Assembly: GCA_021820965.1 (NCBI GenBank)
Contig: JAKACZ010000011.1
Span: 1 to 64,000, forward strand
Source: Bacillota bacterium
Lineage (GTDB): Bacteria; Bacillota; Sulfobacillia; Sulfobacillales; Sulfobacillaceae
Length of the DNA stretch: 64,000 nucleotides
Direction of reading: 5' to 3'
Made by a program: the position numbers and the translations under genes. The notes beneath the pieces are model-generated. The model made no database searches, had not been told where the DNA came from, and saw only the letters and a program-made list of their open reading frames with translations. Shown here piece after piece: positions 25,057 through 34,814 of the stretch. The stretch's first letter is position 1; every line of letters begins with the position of its first letter.

Positions 25057-26469
25057 TCACGCCTTTCTTCGCGGTGCAGTGTGAATGGGTCGTCCCAGGG
25101 CAGCCTCAGCCGCCTCTATCACCGTCTCCGATAGTGTCGGGTGGGCATGGATGGTTAGCGCCAAGTCTTCCAGGGTCGCTCCCATTTCCAATGCCAGCGT
25201 GCCCTCCGCTATGAGGTTGGACGCCTCCGGTCCCACCACATGGACGCCCAGTAGTTGCCCCGAAGACTCTTCCGCCACCACCACCGCCTCTCCCATGCTC
25301 TGGCCGATGGACAACGCCCGTCCGTTGGCCTGAAACGGGAACCGGCCAACAATCACATCGTCGCTGCGTTGGCGAGCCTCAGCCTCGGTGAGGCCCACTG
25401 AGGCAATTTCAGGATCCGTGAAAATCACTGCGGGAATGGCGCTGGCATCGGCGGCACTGGGAAGGCCAGACAACGATTCGGCCGCCACCTTGCCTTGATA
25501 ACTGGCTTTATGGGCCAACATGGGGCCGGGGGTGATGTCGCCAATCGCCGCGACGTCCTGATTCCCGGTGCGGAGTTTCTCATCCACCGGGATAAACCCC
25601 TGATTGTCGGGTGTAATTCCGGCCTCGACCAAATCCAGCGTGTCCGTATTGGGAATACGCCCGACTGTAACCAGAACCGCATCGCCGGTGACCACCTCGT
25701 CACCGATGGTTAGCGTCGCCATCTTGCCTTCCACCTTGGCCTGTGTAATGGCAGCACGCAGATGCACCGTCACCCCCATTTGCTGGAGTCGCCGCGCCAC
25801 CAGGCGAACCAGCATGGGGTCGGTTCCGGGCAAAAGCCGGTCCGTCGCCTCGACCACGGTTACCCGACTGCCAAACTTACGGAAGGCCGTGCCCAGCTCG
25901 AGCCCGATGTAACCACCGCCGACTACAATCAGATGATTGGGCACCCGGCCCAATGCCAATAATTCGGTTGAGCCCATCACCACCGAGCCGTCTACCGGGA
26001 GCGCCAAAAGCGGCCGCGGCCGCGATCCGGTAGCAACAATCGCATGCCGAAACTCGAATTTTTTGCTCTCGTAATCCGAAACCACGCGCACTTGATGGTC
26101 GCCGACAAACCGCGCTTCGCCCTTAACCACGGTCACCCGATTGGCTTTCATGAGCTGCCCAACCCCGCCGGTCAAGCGGGACACCACCCCGCGTTTGAAC
26201 TCCTGCACTTGATTCATGTCAAGTGCGGCGTCGACGACGCGAATCCCCCGCGAAGCGGCACCGGAAATTCGATGAAACTCGTCCGCCACTGAGATGAGTG
26301 CTTTAGACGGAATACATCCGACATTGAGACAGATGCCGCCCAGTGACTCACGCTCTACCAGCGTCACCTGTTGCCCCAACTGCGCCGCCCGGATTGCAGC
26401 GACATACCCACCCGGACCGCCGCCGATGATTAGTAAATCGGCCGTTTCCGTAAACTCCCCAACCACCAT
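25057..26469 (-). CDS. lpdA: Dihydrolipoyl dehydrogenase (E3)
   Basis: 470 residues. The FAD-binding GGGPGGYVAAIRAAQLG is followed by the redox disulfide in GGICLNVGCIPSKAL. The NAD-binding segment is VVGGGYIGLELGTAF, and IGDITPGPMLAHKA is the second FAD contact. The C-terminal HAHPTLSE carries the catalytic His-Glu pair. The length is typical. It reoxidises the dihydrolipoyl groups of the E2 encoded 3 bases upstream. It is the last core gene of the pyruvate/branched-chain dehydrogenase operon. Confidence 0.95.
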   Translation of the reverse strand: MVVGEFTETADLLIIGGGPGGYVAAIRAAQLGQQVTLVERESLGGICLNVGCIPSKALISVADEFHRISGAASRGIRVVDAALDMNQVQEFKRGVVSRLTGGVGQLMKANRVTVVKGEARFVGDHQVRVVSDYESKKFEFRHAIVATGSRPRPLLALPVDGSVVMGSTELLALGRVPNHLIVVGGGYIGLELGTAFRKFGSRVTVVEATDRLLPGTDPMLVRLVARRLQQMGVTVHLRAAITQAKVEGKMATLTIGDEVVTGDAVLVTVGRIPNTDTLDLVEAGITPDNQGFIPVDEKLRTGNQDVAAIGDITPGPMLAHKASYQGKVAAESLSGLPSAADASAIPAVIFTDPEIASVGLTEAEARQRSDDVIVGRFPFQANGRALSIGQSMGEAVVVAEESSGQLLGVHVVGPEASNLIAEGTLALEMGATLEDLALTIHAHPTLSETVIEAAEAALGRPIHTAPRRKA

Positions 26470-26471
26470 GG

Positions 26472-27695
26472 CTAATTCATCTCCAGGAATAATTCGGCCG
26501 GCCGATTTAGATACCGCATCACCTGGTTGGTAAAGCGCCCCGCGGTACCGCCGTCAACCACGCGGTGGTCAAAGGTGAGCGAGACAGTCATCACCGGGCG
26601 CACCACGATGCTGTCGTCCTCAAGCACGACCGCTCTTTTCTGAATTCGCCCGGCACCGAAAATTCCAACCTCGGGATAGTTAATGACAGGTGTGGCAAAC
26701 ATCCCGCCGAACGAACCGTAATTGGTAATGGTAAAGGTGGAGCCGCTCATATCCTCACGGCTTAGCGTATGTTGATGGGCACGACCGGTTAAATCCTGGA
26801 TCTCCCGCGCTAACTCGATCAAACTCTTCTGATCGGCGTCCTTAACCACGGGAACGACCAAGCCGTCAGGGTCATCTACTGCCAAGCCGATATGATAGTA
26901 TGGCTTGAGTACAATTTCCTGGGCCGCATCATCCAAGCTCGCATTTAAATACGGATACCGTTTTAATGACGCCACCACGGCTTTGATAATAAAGGGCAAA
27001 TAGGTGAGTTTCACCGACGAGGCTTCGGCGGCCGCCTTCATTTCCTGACGGAGCGCGACCAGAGCGGAAACATCCACTTCATCCATGGTGGAGACGTGCG
27101 GTGCCGTAAATTTCGACCGCACCATGTGCTCGGCGATGGCGCGTCTGGTGCCGCGCAGCGGCACCCGGAGAGCTTCTGCCGACGACACCCTTCGCGCGCT
27201 CGGGGCGGGCGATGGCTCGGGGCCGGGCGCCTCCTTAAATCGTCGAATGTCTTCCGCCAGTACGCGCCCTCGCTCACCGCTCCCCTGTACCTGTTGCATA
27301 TCCACACCGAGTTCCCGGGCCAGCTTTCTTACCGCCGGAGTCGCCAGTGCCCGTCTGGTCGGTATGTGCCCATCCGGGCCCGCCGGTGAGGGGGCTGGTT
27401 CGGTGCTAACCTGGGGTTCCCGGTCCGGTGCGGATTCGGGAGCTTTCACGCCTCTGATCGCGTCGAAGACAATCACAACCGTGCCGACCGTCACCAGTTG
27501 GCCTTCTTCCGCCAGGATTTTCTCGACCCGTCCGGCCACCGGGGACGGAATGTCAACCGTCGCCTTGTCTGTTTGAATTTCTACGATCGGTTGATCCGGC
27601 TCAACCGTATCACCCACAGCCACGTGCCACTTGACGATTTCCGCCTCATGAATGCCTTCCCCCACGTCGGGTAGCTTCCACTCATATGCCGCCAT
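26472..27695 (-). CDS. pdhC: 2-oxoacid dehydrogenase E2 (dihydrolipoamide acyltransferase)
   Basis: 407 residues with one lipoyl domain (residues 1-80, lipoyl-Lys in [11 protein letters not shown]). Then come a Pro/Ala linker, a peripheral-subunit-binding domain ([20 protein letters not shown] with GSGERGRV) and the catalytic domain, which ends with the active-site DHRVVDGG near residue 378. [20 protein letters not shown] is the usual core entry. It is flanked by E1 and E3 genes. Sequence does not distinguish pyruvate from branched-chain substrates with certainty. Confidence 0.94.
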   Translation of the reverse strand: MAAYEWKLPDVGEGIHEAEIVKWHVAVGDTVEPDQPIVEIQTDKATVDIPSPVAGRVEKILAEEGQLVTVGTVVIVFDAIRGVKAPESAPDREPQVSTEPAPSPAGPDGHIPTRRALATPAVRKLARELGVDMQQVQGSGERGRVLAEDIRRFKEAPGPEPSPAPSARRVSSAEALRVPLRGTRRAIAEHMVRSKFTAPHVSTMDEVDVSALVALRQEMKAAAEASSVKLTYLPFIIKAVVASLKRYPYLNASLDDAAQEIVLKPYYHIGLAVDDPDGLVVPVVKDADQKSLIELAREIQDLTGRAHQHTLSREDMSGSTFTITNYGSFGGMFATPVINYPEVGIFGAGRIQKRAVVLEDDSIVVRPVMTVSLTFDHRVVDGGTAGRFTNQVMRYLNRPAELFLEMN

Positions 27696-27710
27696 GCTAT
27701 CCTCCTTGCC

Positions 27711-28691
27711 CTAATAAGCCGCTGCGTGTCGCACCGCCGACAGTACCCGAGACGCGTCAGGCAGCCAGTCATCTTCAATCGATGGCACGGGAAAGGGCGT
27801 GTCATATCCGGTAACCCGCTGCACCGGCGCCTCCAGCGACAAAAAGGCCCGCTCCTGAATCATGGCCGCCAGCTCCGCGCCAAACCCGCTGCTGCGAACC
27901 GCCTCGTGTACCACCACCGCTCGGCCCGTCTTTTCCACGCTTTTTACGATGGCGGCCGCGTCCAGGGGACTCACCGTGGCGACATCGATAACCTCCACGG
28001 ATAATCCATCCTCTTTGGAAGCCTGTTCCGCCGCCGCCTCCGCCACCGGCACCATCGCCCCCCAGGCCACTACGGTCGCATCGGTGCCCGTCCGGACCAT
28101 GCGCGCCTGACCGAGCGGAATCTCATACCAATCTTCCGGAACTTCTTCTCGCACCGACCGGTATAAACGCATCGGTTCCAAAAACAGCACGGGGTCCGGA
28201 TCCTGAATGGCTGAGAGCAATAACCCCTTTGCCTGGTAAGGAGTCGAGGGAATCACCACCTTCACTCCGGGGGTATGGGCAAATATGGCCTCAAGGCTGT
28301 CCGAATGAATTTCGGGCGTCTTCACTCCTCCGCCAAACGGCGCTCGGATAACCAGCGGCACGTGATAGCGGCTCTGCGACCGAAAACGGATACGCGATGC
28401 TTGGGTGCCGATTTGGTCCATGGCCTCGAAAATGAATCCCAAGAACTGAATCTCGGCCACGGGGCGCATACCGCCAATAGCCAAGCCGACCGAACTTCCG
28501 ACAATAGCAGACTCGGCCAGAGGCGTATCTACGACGCGGGCCTCACCAAACCGGTCAATCAGACCTTCGGTGGCGCGAAACACGCCGCCGTTTTTGCCCA
28601 CATCTTCCCCCAGCACCATGACCTTTTCATCGCGTTCCATGGCCAAACCCAGGGCTTGATTGATGGCCTGAATCATTGTCATTTTAGCCAT
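27711..28691 (-). CDS. pdhB: 2-oxoacid dehydrogenase E1 beta
   Basis: 326 residues from ATG 28691 (MAKMTMIQAINQAL); the frame's earlier start at 28733 lies inside the E1 alpha gene and is unlikely. VLGEDVGKNGGVFRATEGL, DTPLAESAIVGSSVGLAIGG and the C-terminal transketolase domain (VEVIDVATVSPLDAAAIVKS) are typical. It forms a heterotetramer with E1 alpha. It overlaps the E1 alpha stop by eight bases, indicating coupling. Confidence 0.94.
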   Translation of the reverse strand: MAKMTMIQAINQALGLAMERDEKVMVLGEDVGKNGGVFRATEGLIDRFGEARVVDTPLAESAIVGSSVGLAIGGMRPVAEIQFLGFIFEAMDQIGTQASRIRFRSQSRYHVPLVIRAPFGGGVKTPEIHSDSLEAIFAHTPGVKVVIPSTPYQAKGLLLSAIQDPDPVLFLEPMRLYRSVREEVPEDWYEIPLGQARMVRTGTDATVVAWGAMVPVAEAAAEQASKEDGLSVEVIDVATVSPLDAAAIVKSVEKTGRAVVVHEAVRSSGFGAELAAMIQERAFLSLEAPVQRVTGYDTPFPVPSIEDDWLPDASRVLSAVRHAAAY

Positions 28692-29760
28692 GCCGGGCAC
28701 CTCCTTGCCCCGCCCGCGCCAGAAATTGCTCACGCTGCTGCGCCAACGGTTGCGTTAACGTGCCGTATACATGGTCGAATATCTCTTCCATCGCTGCCTT
28801 GGGGTAGCTTTCGGCTGTGGCAACGGCATCGTCCACCGCTTGTTTGGCGCTCTCTTCCACCGCTGCCACACCCTCCTGCGTAACAATGCCGGCCTCGAGA
28901 AGATATCGCTTAAGCCGGGCTATTGGCTCCCCGCGGCTGAGCCGCTGGTTGTCCTCGTCGGTGCGATAGCGGGTTGGGTCGTCTGCCGTGGTATGGGCGC
29001 CCAGGCGGTAGGTCACCGCTTCAATCAAAACCGGGCCCTGGCCCGCGCGGACCTTGGATACCACCTCTGTCAGCGTCTGGTAGACGGCGATAATATCGTT
29101 CCCGTCGAGGCGAATGCCTTCAATGTCATACGCCAACGCGCGCTGAACGACCGTTCGGCTACGCATCTGCTTAGATACCGGCACACTAATCGCCCATTGG
29201 TTGTTTTGACAGACAAACACCACCGGCGCCCCCATTACTGAGGCCAGATTCAAAGATTCGTGAAAATCTCCCTGCGAGGTAGCCCCGTCACCAAAAAACG
29301 TAACCGCCACGCGGTTTTGGCCTTGTAGCTTGGCGGACCAGCCCAAGCCCACCGCATGCAATATTTGTGCGGCGATTACCACTTGCACCGGCAGCGCGTT
29401 GACGTTGTCCGGTATGCGACCCGCAATCGGATGACCCATACTGTTAAGCAAGGGATAATATAGCGGGACGCCTGCATACGCCAGCGCAGCCCAATCCCGG
29501 TAGCTTCCGCAAATCCAGTCATCTGGATGGAGGGCCGCTACCACCCCGACTTGGGTTGCCTCCTGCCCACTGAATGGCGGGTAGGTTCCAATTCGGCCCT
29601 GACGCTGTAGGTTCCAGGCTCGTTGATCAAAAGTTCTGAGGGTCACTAGCCACTGGAAGAAGTGCTTCAGTTGGTCGTCGCTGACCTGCGAACGATCGCC
29701 CACTAACTTGCCGTTCTCGTCCAAGACACGACGTATGGGAAATTCCTCATCTGGATTCAC
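28684..29760 (-). CDS. pdhA: 2-oxoacid dehydrogenase E1 alpha (TPP-dependent)
   Basis: 358 residues. The thiamine-diphosphate motif is FFGDGATSQGDFHESLNLAS through VFVCQNNQWAIS (GDG to NN), near residues 163-195. RQGRIGTYPPFSGQEATQVG and YRLGAHTTADDPTRYR are the substrate and regulatory-loop blocks. PdhA-like length and the YRLGAHTTADDP loop fit pyruvate dehydrogenase of Gram-positive bacteria, though branched-chain E1 is close. Its ATG overlaps the end of the upstream SDR gene by 14 bases. Confidence 0.93.
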   Translation of the reverse strand: MNPDEEFPIRRVLDENGKLVGDRSQVSDDQLKHFFQWLVTLRTFDQRAWNLQRQGRIGTYPPFSGQEATQVGVVAALHPDDWICGSYRDWAALAYAGVPLYYPLLNSMGHPIAGRIPDNVNALPVQVVIAAQILHAVGLGWSAKLQGQNRVAVTFFGDGATSQGDFHESLNLASVMGAPVVFVCQNNQWAISVPVSKQMRSRTVVQRALAYDIEGIRLDGNDIIAVYQTLTEVVSKVRAGQGPVLIEAVTYRLGAHTTADDPTRYRTDEDNQRLSRGEPIARLKRYLLEAGIVTQEGVAAVEESAKQAVDDAVATAESYPKAAMEEIFDHVYGTLTQPLAQQREQFLARAGQGGARHG

Positions 29761-30583
29761 CCGTATGAACCTCCTGACTATAAATGGCTGGCCTTAATCG
29801 AGTTCCAAGAATCTCTTGGAACGGACCTGAGGTCAGGGTTAGCCCTCCGTCGACGGTGATTATCTGTCCGGTGATAAAGCGAGATAGTGCACTGGCCAAG
29901 AACACTGCCACATCGGCCACCTCGGACGGATCGCCGACGCGACCCAGCGGCGTCGCACGCACGCAAGCCTGATCAAAGGCTTTCAGCTTGTCGCCCATGT
30001 AAAACTGCTCGGATTCGGTTGCAATCACGCCCGGCGCAATCGCATTCACCGTTATTTGACGTTCTCCCAACTCCCCCGCCAAATACCGGGTTAACGTTTC
30101 CACCGCTCCTTTGGCCGCGGCGATATTGCCATATCGAGGCAGCGTGTAATCAACACCGTGCCCGGAGATGGTAATAATGCGGCCCGGGCGTCCTTCCATG
30201 AGCGACACTGCCCGTTGCACCGACAGAATGAAGTTTTCAACCAATAGCCGGTAAGTCCGCTCGATGTGATGAGGCTTGAGCTCCAATAAGGGCTTGAACG
30301 CGGAAGCCGCAGCATTCGCCATAAAAATATCGAGACTCTGCCAGGTCTCGCCAATGCTGTCAAACAACTGGTTAACGGCGTCCGGATCTTCGAGTTCGGC
30401 CTTGAACACCAACGCTGACCGGCCCATCCGGCGAATCTGTTCGGCCACTTCTTCGGCCTTTTCACGCTCCCGCCGGTAGTGAACGACAACATCCGCTCCT
30501 TCCCTGGCGAACGCCAGCGCGGCAGCACGGCCGATTCCACGGGAACTTCCGGTAATCAGTGCCTTTTTCCCTTCCAATAACAT
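29747..30583 (-). CDS. fabL: FabL-like enoyl-ACP reductase (SDR)
   Basis: 278 residues. TGSSRGIGRAAALAFAREGA is the cofactor loop. The active-site segment reads Y-G-N-I-A-A-A-K, so Tyr and Lys are separated by six residues, the YX6K pattern of FabI/FabL enoyl-ACP reductases rather than YX3K. MANAAASAF, TRYLAGELGERQITVNAIAP and RFITGQIITVDGGLTL follow. It would carry out the last step of fatty-acid elongation in the cytoplasm, with NADPH probable. It is the first gene of the pdh operon and overlaps pdhA. The link couples acetyl-CoA supply with fatty-acid synthesis, an inference. Confidence 0.82.
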   Translation of the reverse strand: MLLEGKKALITGSSRGIGRAAALAFAREGADVVVHYRREREKAEEVAEQIRRMGRSALVFKAELEDPDAVNQLFDSIGETWQSLDIFMANAAASAFKPLLELKPHHIERTYRLLVENFILSVQRAVSLMEGRPGRIITISGHGVDYTLPRYGNIAAAKGAVETLTRYLAGELGERQITVNAIAPGVIATESEQFYMGDKLKAFDQACVRATPLGRVGDPSEVADVAVFLASALSRFITGQIITVDGGLTLTSGPFQEILGTRLRPAIYSQEVHTGESR

Positions 30584-30698
30584 GTTGGTCCCCCTTATAA
30601 TTGCTCCCCGATCACCCTACCCAAATTGCCCCTGAATGGCAAGAGACAAGACGATCGCTCGCTGCTGATAAAAACTTCATTAAGATTTTGTGATAGTG

Positions 30699-30727
30699 TT
30701 CACATTCCCAAGCATATCAGTTATAAT
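30699..30727 (+). promoter_or_regulatory. Sigma-A-type promoter of the CxxC protein gene
   Basis: TTCACA (30699-30704) and a perfect TATAAT (30722-30727) are separated by 17 bases. The start codon of the small zinc-finger-like gene lies about 40 bases downstream. Confidence 0.7.
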
Positions 30728-30768
30728 ATCGCTATCAGTAGAAGAATTCCGAAAACGAGGTGATGATG

Positions 30769-30942
30769 ATGCGACACGCCTTAGCCTATGAGGCGGTTGG
30801 ATTTTGCCAGTCCTGCGGCGAGGCCTTAACCTCGCGCGATGTCATTGAGACAGGCCAAGCCCGTTTGTGCCCGACATGCTGGGACGATGGCCGGAAGTTG
30901 GCCAACAAGCAGATCGAGTCGGCACCGGCTCTGCAACGCTAG
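30769..30942 (+). CDS. Small zinc-ribbon-like protein (two CxxC)
   Basis: About 57 residues. CQSCGEAL and LCPTCW, 21 residues apart, form a CxxC...CxxC pair that should bind zinc. The frame begins GTG ATG ATG ATG at 30760; ATG 30769 fits best with GAGG 8 bases before, and 30763 or 30766 remain possible. It has its own promoter and terminator, so it is a single-gene unit. The function is unknown; such proteins often act in stress or as small RNA/DNA-binding factors. Confidence 0.75.
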   Translation: MRHALAYEAVGFCQSCGEALTSRDVIETGQARLCPTCWDDGRKLANKQIESAPALQR

Positions 30943-30947
30943 GCGCT

Positions 30948-30980
30948 GCCCTGACCTTTCACCCGGTCGGGGCTTTTTTT
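30948..30980 (+). terminator. Rho-independent terminator
   Basis: GCCCTGACC and GGTCGGGGC pair (one G-T) around a TTTCACCC loop, followed by seven T. It directly follows the CxxC gene. Confidence 0.85.
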
Positions 30981-31028
30981 GCGCTACAATAGATGTGGAA
31001 CATCTGCCAGTAACTAGGAGGCGCCGAT

Positions 31029-31442
31029 ATGTGGGTGCAGTCATGGGTGGTCACCGCTGCCAACGAAGAAACGGCGACCAATAACGTCAAGACGGCCCTG
31101 CGCGATTGGACGCCGAAGGAGCAGGAGGCTGCGGAAGTAACGGGCGTGCGCATCTATCGCGGCCCTGACGACTTGGCTATATCCGAAGCCATATCACAAG
31201 CCTTGGCAGAGATTCGTCAGACCGTGATCCAAGGCCACCGGCAAGAATTATCGCGCCGATTGCATAGCTTGGCGCAGCGCCCGATCGGCATTCCGCCGAT
31301 GCAAGGCTGGGTCGTCCTCGACGGCACTGTTCCCCGAAGCCCGCGTCCCCTTGACCTGCGAGGCGGCCGCGGGCCCCGATGGGTGGTTACGGTCTCGTGG
31401 CCTGGCGACGTGCCCATCATTGAGCAATCACCGGTCGACTGA
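31029..31442 (+). CDS. Hypothetical protein
   Basis: 137 residues with CTAGGAGGCG 8 bases before the ATG. The N-terminal part resembles a small alpha/beta domain (MWVQSWVVTAANEETATNNV) with a charged helix (EQEAAEVTGVRIYRG). The rest is Arg- and Pro-rich, ending in WVVTVSWPGDVPIIEQSP. A TACAAT box at 30984 may be its -10 element. No family recognised. It stands alone between the CxxC gene and the GH15 gene. Confidence 0.7.
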   Translation: MWVQSWVVTAANEETATNNVKTALRDWTPKEQEAAEVTGVRIYRGPDDLAISEAISQALAEIRQTVIQGHRQELSRRLHSLAQRPIGIPPMQGWVVLDGTVPRSPRPLDLRGGRGPRWVVTVSWPGDVPIIEQSPVD

Positions 31443-31627
31443 TTTCCTTTTCCTGTCACATGATACACCACTGCGGTAGTGAAAATCCCACCGACGGCGC
31501 ACAGTCTTGGCTGTGCTTTCATAAGTTTGCAATGGCGAATGCTGTTTTATAGCTTTGACATCCGTTAACCGAGTGACTAAGCTGATAACCGATGCAACCG
31601 ACACCCCGACGCAAAGGCGTGACACCA

Positions 31628-33424
31628 ATGAAACCCTTCTACGCAATTCTGGCCAACGGCATGACGGCTCTGCTGGCGGGTCCGACGGGCGCCATTGATT
31701 GGCTTCCAGTACCGCGTTTTGACGGTCCCACACTGTTTGGTCGCCTTCTGGATGAGCACTCCGGCGGGTACCTCAGCCTCGAACCCGATGTGTACGATAA
31801 GGTGGAGCAGCGCTATCTTCCGGACGGCTTATGTTTGGAAACGCATTTTGTCGTGGGTGCTGGACAAGCTCGTATTCGCACCTGGATGAGTGTCGGTCGC
31901 ACGGCGATTTGGATGACTTGTCATACGGATGTTCCCGTCCGTCTAACCTGTCGGCCCGCTTTCGGTTACGGGTCGGTTCGCCCCGCGTATCACCCAACCG
32001 CCGGCGGCATGCGTTACCAAAACCCGCACGGTCCCGAAATGGCACAGCTCATGGTGCATGGCCCCTACCAGTCATCGGGGCGGGTCGATCAATGGATCGT
32101 GGGCCCGGGCGAGGTCACCATTGTCATCCGCATTAGCACCGAACAGCCGGCCGACATACGATGGCTTAACCGTCCCATTCCCAACGATCCCGAGCGCCAG
32201 TGGCAGCAAACCGCTGGCTATTGGCAGTCGGCCCGGCTCCCCTATCACGGGCCTTATGAAGACTTGTTCACTCGAAGCCTGGAGACAATACGCGCGCTGA
32301 CCTTCCGCCCCACCGGAGCTCCGATCGCGGCCGCGACCACGTCGCTGCCGGAACACCCCGGCGGCGCCCGGCAGTGGGACTACCGATACGTCTGGATCCG
32401 GGACAGCGCTTATGCCGGCGAGGCCTTACTGATGGCCGGGGATACCACCTCGGCCCGCCGCATAGCCGAGTTTTTGCTCGATGCGGTGTCCCCGACCGAA
32501 CGGGTCTTTCCCGCGCCGTTTGTCCGTGTGGATGGCACACTGCCCGACGGCGAACGTGACTTGCTATGGCTCTCCGGGCACGCCGAATCGCGCCCGGCAC
32601 GAGCCGGAAACGGGGCTATCCACCAGTCTCAGCTCGATTTGGCGGGCAGCGTGCTGTGGCTGGTTTACCATCTGCAACAATGGCAGGCGGACGTTCAATG
32701 GCTCAAGCAATATTGGTGGGCCATCGAATCCTTGGCCGAATGGATGCGGCATACCTGGTCGCAACCAGATGCTTCGCTCTGGGAATATCGGACAATCCGG
32801 GGCCGCCACACCCATTCACGGATGATGAATTGGGTCGGATTAGTCTCGGCGAGTCTACTGGCAGAAGCAAATGCACAACTTGATAAAGCCGAACGCTGGC
32901 ACCGGACGGCCGAAAAAGTCCGAGACACCATATTGAGCGATGCCCGCTATAGCGGGGCGTTTTTCCCGCGCCCGGGCAACCCGTCGACAGATGCCGCGTT
33001 ATTAACATTGCCGCTGTACGATTTTGCGCCGGTCAACGACCCTCTGTTCCGGGCCACTCTCGATCAAATCGAGTCCGGCCTCTTAAGCGACGACATGGTC
33101 TATCGATACCGAGAGGACGACTTGGGCCAGGCGCGCCACCCCTTTATTTTGGCCGGGTTCTGGTACGCTCGGGTACTCTTGAGACTGGGCCGTCTGGCGG
33201 AAGCCGACCGGCTGATTCATCGGCATCTGGCGCTGGCCACGCCTTTGGGCTTGTTCGGTGAGCACGCCGACCCGATCAGCGGTGAGGTGCGCGGGAACTT
33301 CCCTCAGTTATTTTCCCATGCCGGCTTGGTGATGACGTTGGCCGAACGCGAACAACTCGCGTCGGGCCGATCCTTGCTGCACTTTCCCCAGGACACCCGC
33401 CAGCGCATGGCCGGCTGGTCCTAA
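31628..33424 (+). CDS. GH15-family glycosidase (glucoamylase/trehalase-like)
   Basis: 598 residues from ATG 31628 (MKPFYAILANGMTALLAGPT), preferred over 31592 because AAAGGCGTG precedes it. An N-terminal super-sandwich domain (FDGPTLFGRLLDEHSGGYLS) is followed by the (alpha/alpha)6 barrel. RQWDYRYVWIRDSAYAGEAL, LWEYRTIRGRHTHSRMMNWV (with the general-acid Glu expected near WEYR) and EHADPISGEVRGNFPQLFSH (catalytic base Glu) are the GH15 blocks. No signal peptide is seen, so it acts inside the cell, for example on trehalose or stored glucan. Confidence 0.9.
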   Translation: MKPFYAILANGMTALLAGPTGAIDWLPVPRFDGPTLFGRLLDEHSGGYLSLEPDVYDKVEQRYLPDGLCLETHFVVGAGQARIRTWMSVGRTAIWMTCHTDVPVRLTCRPAFGYGSVRPAYHPTAGGMRYQNPHGPEMAQLMVHGPYQSSGRVDQWIVGPGEVTIVIRISTEQPADIRWLNRPIPNDPERQWQQTAGYWQSARLPYHGPYEDLFTRSLETIRALTFRPTGAPIAAATTSLPEHPGGARQWDYRYVWIRDSAYAGEALLMAGDTTSARRIAEFLLDAVSPTERVFPAPFVRVDGTLPDGERDLLWLSGHAESRPARAGNGAIHQSQLDLAGSVLWLVYHLQQWQADVQWLKQYWWAIESLAEWMRHTWSQPDASLWEYRTIRGRHTHSRMMNWVGLVSASLLAEANAQLDKAERWHRTAEKVRDTILSDARYSGAFFPRPGNPSTDAALLTLPLYDFAPVNDPLFRATLDQIESGLLSDDMVYRYREDDLGQARHPFILAGFWYARVLLRLGRLAEADRLIHRHLALATPLGLFGEHADPISGEVRGNFPQLFSHAGLVMTLAEREQLASGRSLLHFPQDTRQRMAGWS

Positions 33425-33479
33425 CCGGCCTCCCCATTGGCGCTGGCGCATCCTTATTATGGCAGCCAGGCAATCCGGC

Positions 33480-34400
33480 CTATCCGCGATAGACCGGCGT
33501 CACATAATGACGGTGGCGTGCAGACCGACCTCGGACCAAGTCATAATAGAGCTCCTGAAGTGCCAGCGTAATCGGACCGGGCTTTCCTTCACCCACCGGA
33601 CGCCGGTCGACCGATATGACGGCCGCCAACTGCACGCCAGTGCCGCACAAGAAAATCTCCTCGGCACTATAAAGTTCTGTCCGATCAATGGGACGCACCT
33701 CGACCGGCACCGAAATCTCGCGCGCCAAGTCTATTGCCACTTGGCGGGTGATACCTTCCAGGATGTCCGCCGTAACCGGTGGCGTGACCAAGACGCCTCC
33801 CCGGACCATGAACAAATTGGACGAACTGGCCTCAGACACATGACCGTCATCCGCCAGCATAATAGCCTCGTCGTATCCGTCCACTTTTGCCTGGTCGCTG
33901 GACAATGCCGCGTTCACGTAAGCCCCCGATACCTTAGCGCGTGATGGGATCATATTGTCGGCAATGCGGCGCCAGCTTGACACCGACACCTGGATGCCTC
34001 CGGTGGCGACGTAGTTCCCCATAGGAACCGCGAACATGCCAAAACCGCTTTTAATCCCCGACAAGCCCACCTTGATCGCCGCATCAGCCTTGTACGCCAG
34101 TGGGCGGATATATACGTCCTCGCGAAATTGATTGGCCTTCAGCATGTCCTTGGTATGGGCGACCAGTTCTTCCACCGTGTAGGGCAGATCAATTTGCAGT
34201 ACACGGGCCGACCGTTGCAAGCGGGCAAAGTGAGGGCCGACCTGCACAACGTATAATTCCTCCTCTTGATCGTTCCAGTAGCCGCGAATCCCTTCGAACA
34301 CGGCAGTCCCATAATTGAACGCATGCGTCGCGATATTTACGTTGGCGTCCTTTAAAGGCATCAGTCTCCCGTCAAAAAATGCGATGGCCGGCTCTGTCAT
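33480..34400 (-). CDS. ilvE: Branched-chain amino acid aminotransferase (class IV PLP)
   Basis: 306 residues, with GTGGAGGAGA upstream of ATG 34400. HAFNYGTAVFEGIRGYWND is the family entry block. RAKVSGAYVNAALSSDQAKV holds the PLP lysine region, and DGHVSEASSSNLFMVRGGVL and LEGITRQVAIDLA complete it. YIRPLAYKADAAIKV is the substrate loop. It transfers amino groups to the 2-oxo acids of Leu, Ile and Val. It is a monocistronic unit convergent with the GH15 gene. Confidence 0.92.
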   Translation of the reverse strand: MTEPAIAFFDGRLMPLKDANVNIATHAFNYGTAVFEGIRGYWNDQEEELYVVQVGPHFARLQRSARVLQIDLPYTVEELVAHTKDMLKANQFREDVYIRPLAYKADAAIKVGLSGIKSGFGMFAVPMGNYVATGGIQVSVSSWRRIADNMIPSRAKVSGAYVNAALSSDQAKVDGYDEAIMLADDGHVSEASSSNLFMVRGGVLVTPPVTADILEGITRQVAIDLAREISVPVEVRPIDRTELYSAEEIFLCGTGVQLAAVISVDRRPVGEGKPGPITLALQELYYDLVRGRSARHRHYVTPVYRG

Positions 34401-34541
34401 CCAATATCTCCTCCACGTTGTGATCGATAGCTCTAGTTCTCACTCCTTCGACACTGGCCCCTTATTATTCCTTCGATCTCAGCAATCTTTTTTGGCATAA
34501 GAACGTCTAAGAGATAGACACTAGAACGCGGAGGTGAATCG

Positions 34542-34811
34542 ATGAAGATCAAGGACTTCCACATCACCGGGCAATATCCTGTGCTGTCCGTGGAAACGGA
34601 AATTGAGGAGGCGGACGTCAGTGAACAAAACGCCGCCCAGACCGTTCGGCTGCAGCTAGGCTCCTGGAGCTATGTCTCGCTCCTGAGCGAGGCCGAGCTC
34701 AAAAGCCTGATCCATCTGGTCTACGAGAGCCACCAAACAAAGCCCACCAAAGCGATGGCGAAGTTAACCGGCGCATCACTGAAAAATGCCTCGGACGTGG
34801 AACTGCCGTAA
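34542..34811 (+). CDS. Hypothetical small protein
   Basis: 89 residues with CGGAGGTGAATCG before the ATG. It begins MKIKDFHITGQYPVLSVETE and has an acidic N-terminal half and a short helical segment (SEAELKSLIHLVYESHQ). No transmembrane helix. It is convergent with the DUF4012 gene, with only three bases between stops. No family recognised. Confidence 0.65.
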   Translation: MKIKDFHITGQYPVLSVETEIEEADVSEQNAAQTVRLQLGSWSYVSLLSEAELKSLIHLVYESHQTKPTKAMAKLTGASLKNASDVELP

Positions 34812-34814
34812 TAC

